From NCBI GenBank assembly GCA_963277665.1, contig OY728158.1, positions 597,394,818 through 597,458,817 on the forward strand: a stretch of DNA of 64,000 nt, read 5' to 3'. The position numbers and the translations under genes are program-made. Below, piece by piece: positions 45,976 through 60,655 of the stretch (the stretch's first letter is position 1; each line of letters begins with the position of its first letter). The DNA comes from Viscum album (taxonomy: Eukaryota; Streptophyta; Magnoliopsida; Santalales; Viscaceae). The notes beneath the pieces were generated by a model. That model made no database searches. It was not told the origin of the DNA and saw only the letters and a program-made list of their open reading frames with translations.

Positions 45976-48900
45976 TCAAATAATTCTTTGAAGACATGAT
46001 AAATTATCCTTTATCATTGATATTATTTTAGCTAAAAATTCCATGAATTTTTATAAAATATTTATATTTGAAAATAACTATGGAAACATATAGGGGAAGC
46101 ATAAAAGTAACAAATATTCATGGTGGTGAGAAAATTATTTCATGTCTTGTATATTTATATTAATATTTCATTCCCACCTTTGGTAAAAGTACCTCTTTTC
46201 GAAAATGACAAGATAATTCATATTAATACTTTTTTATAGAAAAAAAAATTTGGTAAAAATGATATAAATTAATCATTTATTAATCATAAAAATGTTCTTG
46301 TAAATATTTTTAGAAATATTTTGGACTATTATGAAAACAATCATTAGAAGAGATAAATATTGTTGGTTTTACTTAAAAACATTTCCTCATAATTTTGAGA
46401 ACTTATAGAGATAAAATTGAAATAAAAAGTTGTGATTTACAAAACTATCCAGATGATAAAGAATTTAAAGTTATTCTTTTAGAGTTATATCAAAAAAAAT
46501 TATCATCGTAAATTTAATCCAAAATAATCCTAGTAAAAATGGTATTGTGATGTAACACCATTAACTCATGACAGAGTTGCATCGTGAGCTCTATAACCTG
46601 ATGTATAATAAGTTTATGTTATTATACCTCAATACCTAAACCATATACATACTTATAGTATCATATATGATCTACGTGTAATATTTCAACTCTAATTTAT
46701 TAATAATTTTTTATTATAGTCATAATGTCTAGGTTTCAACTGTTTCATTTTTCATGAATGTTTTGGTTCCTCGGTTCCAATCCATGAATCATAATTTTGG
46801 TTACATAAACTATGGAATTTTAATAATTATTTAAAGATAATTTATAAATTCATTATATTAATATTTATAACCCTATATAAATGGTTTAAAAATAATAATT
46901 AATTACACTATTCACATATATGGTAATCCATACTTACAAATGAAAGTTGTATTAAACATATAATGAAACAAAGGAAAGAAATATAAATAATATTTCATCA
47001 TTAAATAATCATGTTTATTTCATAAATATAAAATAATTTAATTAAATATATAATTATAAATATTTTTGTAAGGTGATGATGGAAAATGGATCATATCTCT
47101 ATGTGATGGTAGTACTCCATACATATGTTGGGGCAATACTTTTATTTCTCATTGTATGGAAAATGTGGAAAATATTTGGGAAATAAGTGTAAAAAAATCA
47201 AAGTGTATTTATAATAATATATTATTCCTATTATGATAAATACAATAGGTTTATATAAGGTGTAAGAATAAAAAAAATGGAAATAGATCAACTAATATTT
47301 ATACGTATTTTTTTAGATACCTAATTTGGATTACCATATGCCTTGAATCATTGGTTTTTTGAGAAGATCGAGGAATATATTAAAATTTTAAGGAATATAT
47401 TAATTGATTTTTAGGGTATTTCCATGAAAATAGGGTCATGAATTATTTATATGATAGAAGTGGTGGTGTTCAATTATAAATGAGGGAGGGAACACACTTG
47501 AAATTTTTCAAAAATATTTAAATGAATTAATGTATTATTCAATCTGAATATCACCAAAAATTACTGTTATTCAAAGTTTTTATGATATAATGTCAATCTA
47601 TGACCATAAAATGTTATTTATAAAATATTTTTGGTCATTTTAATCCATATAATTATAATATTAATCCTTTTAATCTTTTTTAATTGTTACCATTGTATCA
47701 TAATTTTCTTAATTTATCTAATATCAAAAATTAAATAATAATCATTATGAAATTTTTAAGTCATGATTCCAAATATATATTCTATTTTATAAAAATATAT
47801 TTCTATAATTTGAGAAATATTTTTACAAAAACCCATAAAACGTGATAAAAATGGGTTTTTAAAAATGTTTAATTCAATAAAAATGAATTTATAATAAATA
47901 AATGTTTAATTTTGATAAAATGAAATTTTATTGGATTATTTTTAATAAAAATTAACAAATAAAATTTTAAAAACAATCCAAAATAGAATATCAGTTTGTA
48001 AATACATGAAAACAAAAGATAATTTTCAAAAAAAATGGAATTTTCTAATATTCACCAAAATAAATATTTTCCTAATAAATTCCAATGATTCATCAGAAGT
48101 TAATCTTTAAATAATTATTGAAACAATAATATTAAATTCCTATAACAAATTTCTGTAAAAGATAACAATAATATATATATATTTTTCTATAATGTAATAA
48201 TTTTTTTAAAGAAATTGTATTTCTGAAAAAAAAATTACCTTATTCTAATTCCATTCCAAATAACCAGTATTAAAGGAATTATATTTTACATAATTTAATA
48301 TATCATTTATAAAATTCATTAAATCAATTTTTCAATAATTATTTGTCTAAAAAATCACATTTCATATATAAATATATTATTATGAGAAATAAATTTTTTA
48401 CCAATAAATGTTTTTATCTTCATTACTTATCATTTAATAAAACATATGTGGATGATTATTAATTTGTTAATAAATTTTATCTATATATTTCATTGAAATA
48501 TTTCTTCAGTATTGATCAATATAATTTTTATATATAAAAATACATATTATGTGGAAAAATACATTTCATTGAAAATTGGATATTTTAATCAATAAATGAT
48601 TTTATTAAAATTTTAGTTCTTACCAATAAATTTTATTGTCAAAAATCATTTCAAAATCATTTCATAATGTTAGTAATACTACTTATACCAAAAATATAAT
48701 GAATAGGTAAGAAATATATACTATATCACTGCTCATTTAGACTCGAAGTTACACGTATAGAATGTTTTAAGATACTAAAAGGTTATTTAAAAAAATTCAA
48801 TATTTATGTGTTATAGTCTAAATTAATCAAGGATACAAATTTCAGAATTATTATATTAGAGGAAAATTCCCATCTCTGTTAAGCCTCAATATATTAAAAT

Positions 48901-51900
48901 ATAAGTAAGAAACCCAACTACACCTATTTTTCTCAAACTCATGGATTGTGTAAGAAATGTGTCCAAGAAACAATTTCTCATGTTATGTTTCTTTCCAAAC
49001 ACCAGTTTGGGTATTCGACATAAAACATGCACCTCTATCCAATTAAATTTTACATGTATAGTACTTCTTGTGGTATACATGGTGGGTCATCCAATTCCCA
49101 AAACATCTTTTGTGCCTCATGAACATATTTTAAATCTCTATATGAAATATCGCTCATGTTAACATTAATATTCTATCATATTATGTATTAATCAATGTCG
49201 AATATTAATTTGGGGTAATTATAAGTCATAATTTCATAGTTTAATTATCACTTTACATCAAAAAATATATATGTAGACAGTGTGAAATAATTATAATTTA
49301 GAGACTACATTTTATATAACATGAAATAATTTATATTATTAATATTATTTATGACTATTTTACAAAATAATACATAAGATCATATTTAGTCATAACCCAC
49401 ATGTCATGCTATAGTAGTGGTTGTTAGTTAACATCACTTTTTTGGGTTTTTCTACTTATTACATCTCTAATTAAGTCCCAACATAGCTCTATGTGACCAT
49501 TCCATAAATCTATAAAATTAAACTAATTTAGTAACATTAATAATTAAAATTTTCATGATTATTGTGAAACAATGGAATCATGTTACAATTAATAATTTTA
49601 TGAACATGGTATTCAACATGTTTTTAATTCAAATCACCTAGTTCTATTCTATGAATATATTTTGTTGTCTACATAGAACACATTTTATGTTTGTTATCAA
49701 TAAATTTTACCATTTCTATTTAATATTCCCTTATATGATCATTTGTAAACCAATATAACTCATTACAATAATCTTTACTAATACATACTAAACTCAATTA
49801 TGATATCACATAACCATAATTTCATTATGGTTAAAAAGGTAACTATTTAAATTTATATTCACCAATAACCCTGAAACACTTTTAGGATATTAAGCGACAA
49901 TCACTTTGAATTCTGGAAAGAATAGTGTTTTAATTTTTATACATGAACATATCAGAGTTTAAATATACTCTCACTATCCTATGAGAAACTATATTTTCTA
50001 TAAAATATCATATTAATATTCACACACTCATTTTTGTTGAGTAATAATAGTTATTTTATATTAGTTTTAATATTTTAAAAATTATATATTATATCAATAT
50101 AATATATGATATTCTATGTGATTGAAACAATTCCCTCAAACGGGTTTTTGTTTATTAAAAATGTAACACTATTGGGTCCTAGATTCTAAATTCCAATTGT
50201 TATAACATATATATTGGTGAACTATTTTATCCCAAATAAAACACATTGTTTTATTTTCATTTTTTTCAATAGATTTTGAAGATTTAATTCGTTAATCTTA
50301 AACCATGTGTATCAACCCATATATTAATAAAAAGTCTTTTTTTCATTAACATATTGTCTTTATCTGATACAAAAAAATGGATAACTATATATACTTTCTA
50401 TTTAGATACATTTCATCTTGAAATAATCCCTTATATCTTTTTAATGATTTAAAACCCTTTTACTTCATCATCTAAATACAAACTATAAACTCCATGAATT
50501 ATTTCATTTATTTGGAACTCCTATATATTTACAACATTTTTTAAACATAAATATTATATAATATTCCTTTAAAAATCAATTAATTGATTCAAATACACTA
50601 ATTACTAACATAGAATCCGTAGGGAGTTTCATCAATTCCTTATAGTATCCTAGAAATTTCCATCCCATTGAAATAATAGACTTCTTTATTGACATGTCCG
50701 TTATTTTCCAATGACATTGAATGACTACCAGTTGAAATTAATTTTGGCTCTATAAAAATATTTTTTTATTCTAGTTTGCTTAGTTACCAATTTATGGTAT
50801 TAATATAGCACTGAAATATTGAAACATTCATAGATAATTTATTCTCAATGCATTGATAAAATAAGATAAAATTTTATTAAATTTCTTCATATTTTCAAAA
50901 TATTTCTATTGATGATTATAAAATGTAATAAGAAGTTAAAAAAACCCTCAAAGGAAACCTCAAATCTCTCTGAATCATTAAAATATCCAATCATTTTGAT
51001 TATATTTTCAATATATGAAATACATCCTCTCATATTTTATATTAAAAAACCTTTTAAACCATATTCCAATACTTATGTGAATATCATAATAATCTATAAG
51101 ATCCACCTATAGAATAATTTAATCATATGGTTTCTCAAGAAGGTCTTGATCTTACCCATATAATTTTTTTATAGTATAAAAAATGATTCTTAAGTCCACG
51201 CACTAATCTATTATATTTCTTTTATTATGATATTTTCATTCTTCATTATTGATCAATGTTTTATTTATATGATAATTATGAAATTTTAATTACAATGAAA
51301 TCTTTTTTACATGCGTATCATGTATTACATTTATTTAAAAATGAATTTTATTAAATTACCTCCCATAAAAATGATAACCCACTTTTTGATTACCTCATAT
51401 CCCTTAGTGGTACATGACCCATATTTAATTAATAAATGAGTCCACGTTAGTTTTCATCTCACTACATAGATATATTACTCTTGGATGGTTGAAAAGTAAA
51501 CTCCATTCCCATTACATCATATAGATAAAATCATCACTATTCCAATGGTATCCCTTCTAATGGTTTACCAACTATGTGGGACCAAAATTATATTCCAAAA
51601 AAAGTCATTTAAATCTTATGTTCACATCATTCGTCGTTTACCTCAGCACGAACCTACCATTTTGAACATGATAAAGTTATGGAAGAGGTAAACTAAATAA
51701 TCAGAATACGTAAAATGTAACACCTTGAAATAATGCATGATAATTTAATGAAGAAGTTAAAGACCTTAAAATAAAGAATAAATTTATTCATAAATTAAAA
51801 AATTATAAATAAATAAATGAGAAATATATATATACAAGGATTAAATTAAACATTATGCATTATTCATCAAAAAATTATCAAACATTTATAATTTAAACAT

Positions 51901-52689
51901 GGATAAATATGAACTATTCAATTATATCATATATAAACATTTCATATTATAATTTTCAAGGATTTAATAAGGACTCTTTCATATTTTTGAAATGTCTTAC
52001 ATTCATTAATACTTTTGCTACAAAATAATAATAATTTTTAAAATTATGCATCCATTTACATAAATCATACATTTGTCTAAATAAGGTAACTAATATAAAA
52101 ATTTGATATTTAAATTTACAAACATATTATAAATTAATATAAAAACCATTATTTTGTACTTTTATTAACAAATTTTGTGAACCTTATGCCATGATCACAT
52201 CTTTGAAAGTGATTTTGTATGATTAAAATCCCCCTTATATTTTTTGAAGGCTAGGATCCAAGACTATTGTCATTTTCATTACATTTCATCCAATGAAATT
52301 CATCCATGACGCTTTTATGCCTATTGGAATTTTGAGTGAATTCACTTTGTGTAATACTTTTTAACCTCAAAATGACATATTTACCTTTACTATAGCCCAT
52401 TCAATCTCTTGGGTTCCCAATGCCATTGAGAAAAACCTTTCGAGAATGCTTTAGTGAAGTAGGTATTGACATTATGTTTTCTATAAAATTTTATCTATAA
52501 ATGAAACTAATATTTTCCCATGAATATGCTATTTTTTAAAAAAAATATTTGAAATTCTAATTTCATATAATTATTATGTTAATTCATTTATTTTTATGCA
52601 ATAAATTGGGCATTTATCAATATATTATGTTATGCTTCTTCAAGAATAACTTTTTCTAGTTTCTATATTTATCTAATGATAAATCCAAA
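45976..52689. other. Unassigned very AT-rich stretch
   Basis: No coding region recognised. The short open frames at 48886-49162 and 50909-51112 lack family features. TGTAACACCTTGAAA at 51717 resembles a gypsy LTR start, and on the other strand an LTR end, but no primer-binding site or partner was found. Probably ancient, unrecognisable repeats. Confidence 0.3.
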
Positions 52690-55570
52690 CTATGATAGAA
52701 ATTTTATTCATGTTCATGAGTATATTTATGTTTTTTGTATTATATTTGTTTTTTTGTTTTTAAATAACCAAAAAAAATTAATATAATATACAAAAAAACA
52801 ATTTTAAAATAATCTTTTTTTAATTAAAATGAAGTTGTAGTGATAAGAATTTTATAATTATATATTCATATAAAAAATAAAAAGTTAGTTTAACTTTTAT
52901 TAAACCAAAAAGTTGTCAATTTTTTTTATAATGTTTTCATTTAAGAATGAATATGAAACATGTTTTTGGTTTCTAGAAAATCATTATGTTTAAAATGATT
53001 TATCGTTTTAAGTTGTATTTCTTTAATAACATATGCTATACTGATCACCTTTGAAAAAAATGTATCATTTTAAAGATAACTCATTTATATTAATTTCATT
53101 TATTTAAATATAAGGATAATTGTTTTTTAAGGGGTTCACCTGTTATCATAAGCTCTTACAATAAATCTGAGAATCATGAAATTACAGAGTTGAAAAAAAT
53201 TTCTTAATTTATATCTAATTTCTTTATAATATAGATCACTTATTATTTTTTTGGTTTAGAAGTATATTAATAATTTATTAATTAAATTAAACTACATAAA
53301 ACTCTAAAAATTGCATATATATACCTTAAAAATTGCCTGAATCACTACAATCAATTTTGAAATTTTGAAATCGTTTTGTTAAAATAAAATAATCATAAAT
53401 CGTTTAATACCGATTGGAATTATCATTTTCTTGATTAGTTGGAAATATATTGAAATTTTATACAAATAATTTTATTGGACCAACCCCAAATTCAGAAATT
53501 TAGAAGGAATACAAATTATATGAAAATTATGTGTTTAGTGTGAACATAAAATAATGAGTTACTATCCATCATCTTCAACCTCCAACCACTTTCCTCAATG
53601 GATCATACCTCAAGATTATTCTTATAAATAATATAATCATTTCTTCCATTTAAAATCTCCTCCACGATTCACCAAGATTTCCCAACCAGATTTTAGTATA
53701 ATAGATGTGTGTTCATTCTAACATTTTTCTTCAATAGTGGCTCACTTCTCTTGTATTCCAATAGTGGGTTGGATTCTCCATCATCATCCGAAAATTTGAT
53801 ACTTCACATATTACAAATGTTGGGTACTCTCATTTTTCTTCTAATGGTGAGTTCTATTGTATCATTTTCCATTTTTTCCATTCCAACAGTGGTTGGCTAT
53901 TTCATTTTCCTTTTTATCCATTCCAATGCCTGGGTGACTATTTCTATTTCTATTTTTTAATTATAACAGTTGTTCATTCCATTAAATTTTTTTCACTATC
54001 AAATTTAGGTATTTTATGTTTCCATTATTTTCTTTCTTTTAATGGTCTGGATTTTTTTAAGCTTATTGTTGTAATAAAATTTAAACCCAACATTGGGTAA
54101 AAATTGTAAATCCAAAAGTGGATAAATATATTAATGCCAATGGTGGGGAAAATAATAACTCAAAAGTGACTCAAAATTCAAATTGTGACTTAAACTCAAT
54201 TATGAATCAATTTATTAGTGGCGACTCTTTTAATCAATGATTATTCATGCGTTTTTTATATTTTTATATTTTGATGAACTACAACAAATTTTAATTGATT
54301 AAGAAATATTATTGATTTAAAAAAATCATATATATTATATATGAGACATGAAAAGTATTTTTATAATATAGTAATGAGTTTAAAATTTTTATTAAGTTTA
54401 ATTTTTATTATTTCATTGCTTTTCCAAAATATATTTTGGAAAATGTATGTATTAATATTTAAAGATAATTTATTTTCCTAACTCTTTTCTTAATTATTAT
54501 TTAATATAATTGAATATATTCAAACACTTTTTTACTTTATTTAAAGAAGTATAATTGTTTTCCTAAATTAAACATTTTTTAGATTAAATTTTATTTAATA
54601 TTTTTTCTAAAAAATATTTTGATTTTATGGGATTTCAATGAATTAATATTATAATTTACTTGTTTATTCAAACATTTTTGAATTTGGTTTTATTATTTTA
54701 ATTCAATTGATTTCTATTACTATTATTATAAAGAATAATTTTATCTCTCTTAAATAATTCAATAATTTTTTAATTTTAATTTCTTTACTTAGATATTAGT
54801 TTTTTATTTTATTATAGGTCTAATTTAAATATATTAGGGAACTTTATGGATGAATATGGGTTAACATATTTGATAATTTTTTCCCTCATAAAAGATATGT
54901 GGACTTTTCATCCTATTGTAGAAACCAATGTATGTGAGATACTCTATTTCATTACCTGGATGATCTATCTAGTGCCGAATTACTTCTTGTTCGACTTTTA
55001 CTACCTTGACGATATGATATGATCTAACCTTGAAGGGACGTGATTTAATTATATTTCTTCCCCTTTATCATCTTTTAAGTCTGTAACAATTTTTACCATC
55101 TCTTTCTCACTCTCATAGTTTTTCGGTTTATGATTTTTCATTCAAAAGAATCATGTATTCTTATATTTTATTGGAATATGACTCTAAAAAATTAATATGA
55201 AGATATAAGGATTGTTACTCCCTCTATATAATATTTGTGTTTTATTGGTTTTGAATCCTGACAAAAAAATTAGTGTCATTGTTATCCCTCTAATATAATT
55301 GGAATATATAATTGGGTTATGATTCTCCCATAAAAATCATATTAGTGTGCATGTATCTCTTACCTAGTAGAGAGGTATAAGAATACAGTTAGCCCAATTT
55401 TTTTCAGAATAAAAAAAAATATTTGTTTAATTTATGTTTTTTGATGCTAATAAGCCCTGCTAATTAATCTTGATAATTAATTTAATTAATCAATTTATTT
55501 GATTAAATTTTTTCATCTAGTCTATTCACCCCATATGGACCATCTTCCATTCCCACACCTGACCTAATAA
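52690..55570 (+). repeat. Element E 5' LTR
   Basis: Matches 60656-62875 from about 52690 to about 54920, for example GGTTTCTAGAAAATCATTATG (52970) against GATTTCTGAAAAACATTATG (60917), and CATCTTCAACCTCCAACCAC (53569) against CATATTCAACCTCCAAATAC (61509). The last roughly 650 bp before the primer-binding site has no partner because the 3' copy is cut short. Contains the minisatellite at 53725-54240. The right edge depends on the primer-binding site at 55572. Confidence 0.65.
53725..54240 (+). repeat. Degenerate AATGGTGGGT minisatellite in the 5' LTR of E
   Basis: About 14 units of a CCAATGGTGGGT-like core recur at 15-60 bp spacing, among them near 53733, 53760, 53841, 53884, 53924, 54090, 54112, 54137, 54162 and 54217. 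They are separated by T-rich TTTTCATTTT spacers on the left and A-rich AAATTAT-like spacers on the right. The frame 53709-53960 runs through it and is not a gene. Confidence 0.65.
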
Positions 55571-55571
55571 T

Positions 55572-55583
55572 TAGTATCAAAGG
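55572..55583 (+). other. Primer-binding site of element E
   Basis: TAGTATCAAAGG matches 9 of 12 bases of the iMet complement TGGTATCAGAGC and lies about 190 bp before the first gag-like frame. Confidence 0.5.
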
Positions 55584-55759
55584 ATAACCTTCTTTTTATG
55601 ATTTTATAAATTTCATTTTCTTCCTAAATTTTATACATCCACGTCGATGTTTTTTCAATTTGGAATATTATGATCTTTCTATGGAGTATATTTTTTATTT
55701 TATTTGTGCTAAAATACTTATAGACCTCGTAGTTTAAGGAAAAAATATATTAAGAAAGA

Positions 55760-57300
55760 ATTATTGATCCCAAAAAATTATTGGATTCCAAAAAATCAAA
55801 GAAACTGTAATGAAAATGATTATGTCTACGGAATATCCAAAATGGATGCAAACCTATACCAATTGATAATTAAGTATTATTTTATCCCTCCAAAATCATA
55901 CACACGACCTAAATCTGACGTAGATACACTTACCATAAATAATTCTAATAAAAATGTTTTGAATTTAAAAGTTCTTAAAATTTTATATTGTGTTATTAAT
56001 ATAATTTTTATAGGACTGTTTCTACTTGTAAGAAGGGTCATGGGATTTCGAAGATTATACAATTACCTCAAATTGGTTCTGAAAAATTAATCTGAACCAA
56101 TCTTGGAATGATTTATACTAAGTACTAAAAATTCATGATGGGTGAAGATAAAATAATAGACAAACTATTTTACCTATTCACAAGAATTATGAATGGAATG
56201 ACCTCACTTAGAGAGGCTATGTAAAACCCATTACTTGTTAAATGAGTCCTACGAGAATTAGTAAATAAATTACATGATTATAATGTTTCTATTAGTAGAA
56301 TCATGAACATTAAATAGTACTCCATAGATGAATTTATTAAATCACTCCTATAATATGAAATAGAACTGAAGAACATAACTGGAGAGTAGATCAAAAAAAG
56401 AAAAGGTGTATATTTTAATTATATTAATTTCATTTTTACTAACTTTTATGATTATTATCTACATGATAGTGAATAATAATATATGGATCAAATTGTAACT
56501 GATATTTTCTAAATAATGAAAAATAAAGGATTTTAGAACTGTTTTAAAATAAACCCTAAATAATATATATTGGGGATAAGAATGGTGGTATATATTTTAG
56601 TACTTCACATGTGACCTTTTATGATTAATGGAATAAATGGAAAATAAAAATTAATTCTTATATACTAATTAATAAAAAATACAAAAGCAATGATAATAAT
56701 GAATTGACAACTAGTACGAGTTGTGCTGAAGAATATAAATATATAGAGAAATCTGTAAATGAGACACATTATGCTAACTTCAGATACATTCCATCACTAG
56801 AAAAGGTTTGTGATTGGGTTTTTTATTCTGTATGATCTAGTACTAACTATGATTATAAGAATCTGAAAATTTTAAAATTAAATGAAAAAATTTAATTTTT
56901 TAAAAAATATTTTTTCTAAGATACTTATTTATAAAATAAGAGTGCTGAATATAATGAGAAACTATAAAATACTTTTACATCAATATGAAAAATTAAAAAA
57001 AAATTCCTTCTACTTCTCATATAATTTTTTTTGATAATTTTCAATCTTCTCAATATTTGAATGTAATATTGAAATTTGAAGTTGAATGTCTTAAACAAAA
57101 TTTATCTTATTTTATTAATGGTCATGAAAAATATCATAATATTAGGTATTTAATGAAAAATAAAAAAAGTAAGGATAGTTTAAGTTATTATGCAAGATTA
57201 ACTATAAATTTTAAAACTCATTTTGTTAAAAGTAAAAATTCTTTTACTTCAACTGTTACTTGTTTTAAATGTGTCATAAAAGTTCACTATCAAAAATGAT
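55760..57300 (+). pseudogene. Element E gag remnant
   Basis: Near 56135-56260 a frame reads DKLFYLFTRIMNGMTSLREA followed by VLREL, similar to the copia gag (UBN2) block in which MFTRFTxIxNxLxSLGK precedes VRKxLRSL. From 57057 the frame LKFEVECLKQNLSYFINGHE, with a later NFKTHFVKSKNS and TCFKC, matches the Sirevirus post-capsid coiled coil and the start of its zinc knuckle (C-x2-C, with only the first half kept). The frame at 55764-56090 covers the front of this region. Stops and frameshifts are frequent. Confidence 0.6.
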
Positions 57301-57399
57301 GATTCTCAGAGATTCACACATGATTTGGGGTTCAAGAATATTTAAATTTCAATGTCTTTATTAACTTTATTACCTTATAATACTTTTTAAAATTCTGTA

Positions 57400-57750
57400 T
57401 GGGTACCTAAAAATTGTATTATTAATCATATTGGTCTGAAAGTAGCATGGGTACCAAAATTGGGAAGTAGATTATTTTTTTAATAAAAATTCCATGGATG
57501 CCTCAAAAATCATATATCATTTATAGAAAGTGGATACACTATGAATATGACTAGAGACATAAAAATATTTACCACATACAACACTTGTGATGGAAGTACT
57601 ATTACATATAGAGACAATTATAATGGAAATGTTGAAGGTTTTGGTAATGCTGGAATTTCAAATTATACTTTTATTTCTAAAGTTTTATATGTTGAATGTT
57701 TCAAAATTTATTTAATTATTCTATCCGAATTATGTGATGACAGAATGTAA
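57400..57750 (+). pseudogene. Element E protease region
   Basis: WVPK-type linkers (near 57410 and 57450) are followed by FIESGYTMNMTRD, matching the protease active-site block (L/W)DSGCSRHMTGD with the catalytic Asp changed to Glu. GNVEGFGNAGISN and KVLYVECF follow, as in G-x-V-x-G-x-G-x-(I/V) and the VLYVPxL strand. The frame is open from 57541 to 57750. Inactive. Confidence 0.75.
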
Positions 57751-57979
57751 TTTAATTTTAAAATTGATTAATATTTTATTTTTAATGATTATTCTTTTTT
57801 ATTTTATTCTAATATAAAAGAAATTACTTATACTATCTATTTTTATGAATTAATCGTCTAACAAGTTAGGTGTTCTAAAACTCTATAGAATGATTTCATA
57901 CTTTATCCTCAACATTTATATCAGGTTCTTTATAGAATTTTACATGAACTCCAAAAGCAAGGGAATATGTTATAGCTTC

Positions 57980-58460
57980 CTTCCACGATAAAAGTATATC
58001 TTCATGTTTATGATGCTTACATGAAAGGGAAGCAATATAAAATTTATTCTAGACTTACCAATAATATAATTATGAATAAACCATTACAGTTTTTACATAT
58101 TTATTTATTTGGTCCTATTAAAATTTATAGACTTCTTTTAAAAAAATATATGTTAGATTTTATTAATGAATATATTATATTTATATGTCTATACTCTCTA
58201 TCTTATAAAAACTATGATTTATTTTTATTTACTTACATTTTTAATTTATTTGAAAATGAAAAAGATTTTTTGATTTTTTCTATTCCTAGTGATAAAATAG
58301 TTAAATTTCAAAATTTAGATTTTGAAATAATTTGTTAAAAGAATGTTTATTTTCATAATTTATAGGCTCCTAGAACACAACAAAAAAATCTAGTTGTATA
58401 ACTAAAAATTAGAGATTTTATTGAAATGGCTCAAGAATTGATTACGGAATATTATTTTCC
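57980..58460 (+). pseudogene. Element E integrase
   Basis: The frame open from 58021 begins YMKGKQYKIYSRLTNN, the end of the zinc-binding domain. It continues with PLQFLHIYLFGPIKIYRLL (normally LxLLHxDLFGP), FINEYIIF (normally FVDDYSRF) and IPSDKIVKFQNLDF (normally RSDHGGEFENxxF). The first catalytic Asp, in DLFGP, is replaced by Tyr. In the third motif the glycines and acidic residue are lost. APRTQQKN and IEMAQE follow, matching SPRTPQQNG and the EMART helix. Confidence 0.8.
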
Positions 58461-59109
58461 ATGATATTTTTTGGTTGATGATATTTTTTCCTAGCTATAT
58501 ATAAAATTTTAATCTTGTTAGTCCTTTATTAAATAAAATTTATTATAAAATATTTAAAAATAATATGCTTATAATTGGTTATTTTATAATTTATTTGTAA
58601 TACTTTTAATTAAAATTCAATGTATATTTTAGATAAATATAAATCTAAAAGTTATAAAGTTTTTTTCCTCAGATATTATAATAATATAAATTCTTTTAGA
58701 GTTTATATTAAAATTTCTAGGGTTATTTAAAAATATATTTATTTTATGTTTGATGAAAATAATGTGAAATTAAATTGTGATTCTAATGTTTCTTGGTGAT
58801 AGATTTAGAAATCATAATTTTTGGAAAATAACATCAAGATATGTATGAATCAATTGAGGGGGAGAATACAAATTATCAACCTGATATATGATCATTTATG
58901 ATTTATAAAGATCGTCTTCATGAAAAATTTATTGGTAATGTTGATTATTGTATTAAAACTAGAAATTATTTTTTAATATTTTGTTTCAATTGTTATTTTA
59001 TATCTTATTTTTATTTAAGTATTATTAATGATTCTATTAATGATTGTGACTATATTTTTGAAATTGAATATGAAATTGAACAATTTTGTATAAATATTTT
59101 TTTGTATTT

Positions 59110-60000
59110 ATTATAATTTCTAAAGGATAACATAGTAATAGGAATAAAATGGATATTTAAAAACAAAATGGATGAATCTAGACATATTTTCAAAAATAAA
59201 TCAAAATTTATTGGACAAATATACAATCAAGAAGAAGGTATATACTTTGAAGATTCATTTACACCTATTTAAAGTTTATAGGATATTAGATTTTTTTTCT
59301 TTTTCTTGTTTTTTAGAAGTTTGAATTATATCAATTGGGTATAAAATTGACTTTTTTATAAGGTTTTATAAATAAAGTTTATATTTCTCAACACCCATGT
59401 TTTGAAAATAAAAAATTTCCTAATCATGTTTTTAAATTATCTAAATATTTGTAAGGTCTTATATAAGAACCTCATTCTTGGTAGGAAATAAATTATTTAT
59501 TTTTATTAAAAAATTGTTTCAATAAAGACAATATTGATCATATAATTTTTATTAAAATAAATTTTAATAATATTTTTGTTATAAAAATATATATTAATGA
59601 TATAGTATATGGTTCATATAGTGAAACTTATTATAATTATTTTTCTAATTTGATGTATTTTGAATTTGAAATGAGTTTAATGAATCAATTACCATTATTA
59701 CTTAGACATCAAATTTTTCCAAATAAAGAAACAATATTTCCAAATCAATCTATGTAAGATAATGAGTTAGTTAAAATATTTAGAATTAATTCTTTTAAAT
59801 CTAAGAAAACTTTTATGGGTAAAAATTTAAAATTATATGTTGATGTATCAAGTAAATCTATCGATATTTAATTTTATATATAGATGATTGGTAGTTTTCT
59901 ATATTGAAGTGCATCGAGACCAAATAAAACGTATTGTGTTTGTTTATGTCATATATTTCAATCATATCCTAATGAAATTCATATTAACAATGTAAAAAAA
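59110..60000 (+). pseudogene. Element E reverse transcriptase
   Basis: Starts with VIGIKWIFKNKMDESRHIFK, then NKSKFIGQIYNQEEGIYFED and SFTPI, matching the first RT block (GTKWVFRNKxDExG...KARLVAQGYxQxEGIDFxETFAPV). Near 59574, FVIKIYINDIVYGSYSET replaces L(V/L)QIYVDDIIFGSTN, so the YVDD catalytic pair has become YIND. EFEMSLMNQL follows (normally EFEMSMMGEL). Many stops and frame changes. Confidence 0.8.
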
Positions 60001-60079
60001 GAATTATATGATATTCTAAAGTAAATATTGCTTCTTGTTTATATTATCCAAAATAAAACTATTTTGATTTAATATTTTA

Positions 60080-60600
60080 TCCGAACACTGATTTTGGAAG
60101 TTGTAGATTTGAAAGAAAAAGAACATAATATATGTGTCATTTTGTAGGAAAAAGTTTAATTTCTTGGTCATCTAAGAAGAAACTATCATTTTCATTATTT
60201 ACTATAGAAGTCAATTTTATCTCTGATTCTATTATTAATTCTCAAATATTACTGATTAAGAAAACCTAGTTTGATTTTTGTATTTATCATAATAAATTTC
60301 CAATATATTATGATAACACTTCAGCAGTTCTTATATATAGAAATCCCATACATCATTCCATAACAATGCATGATGATCATATATTTCATTTTATTATATA
60401 TGATGTAAATAAGGATGATATTAATTTATAATTTATTCCTACTAAATATTATCTATAAGACATATTTATTAAGCCCTTATACTCTTCTCAGTCTGGAGAA
60501 ATTAAATTTAACGTGGAATGTTGGAAATTTAATTATTTAATTGTTGCATTTTTCTTGGAGGAGTTTTTATTTTCTCATTTTGTTTATTTATAAAAATGTG
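60080..60600 (+). pseudogene. Element E RNase H and polyprotein end
   Basis: GRFERKRT, a stop, YMCHFVGKSLISWSSKKKLS and, near 60300, PIYYDNTSAVLIYRNPIHHS match the copia RNase H blocks (DRKSTSG, LISWxSKKQ, CDNTSAIxLxKNPxxHSRTKHI). DIFIKPLYSSQSGEI near 60455 matches ADIFTKPL. Translation would end before the polypurine tract at 60643. Confidence 0.75.
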
Positions 60601-60655
60601 GATAAAAAGGGTTTTAAATTATTTTGTTCAATAATTAACCACAAAGGGGGATATT

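Noticed and set aside
51717..51731. TGTAACACCTTGAAA as an LTR terminus
   Set aside because: The motif fits a gypsy LTR end, but no purine tract, primer-binding site or partner LTR was found nearby.
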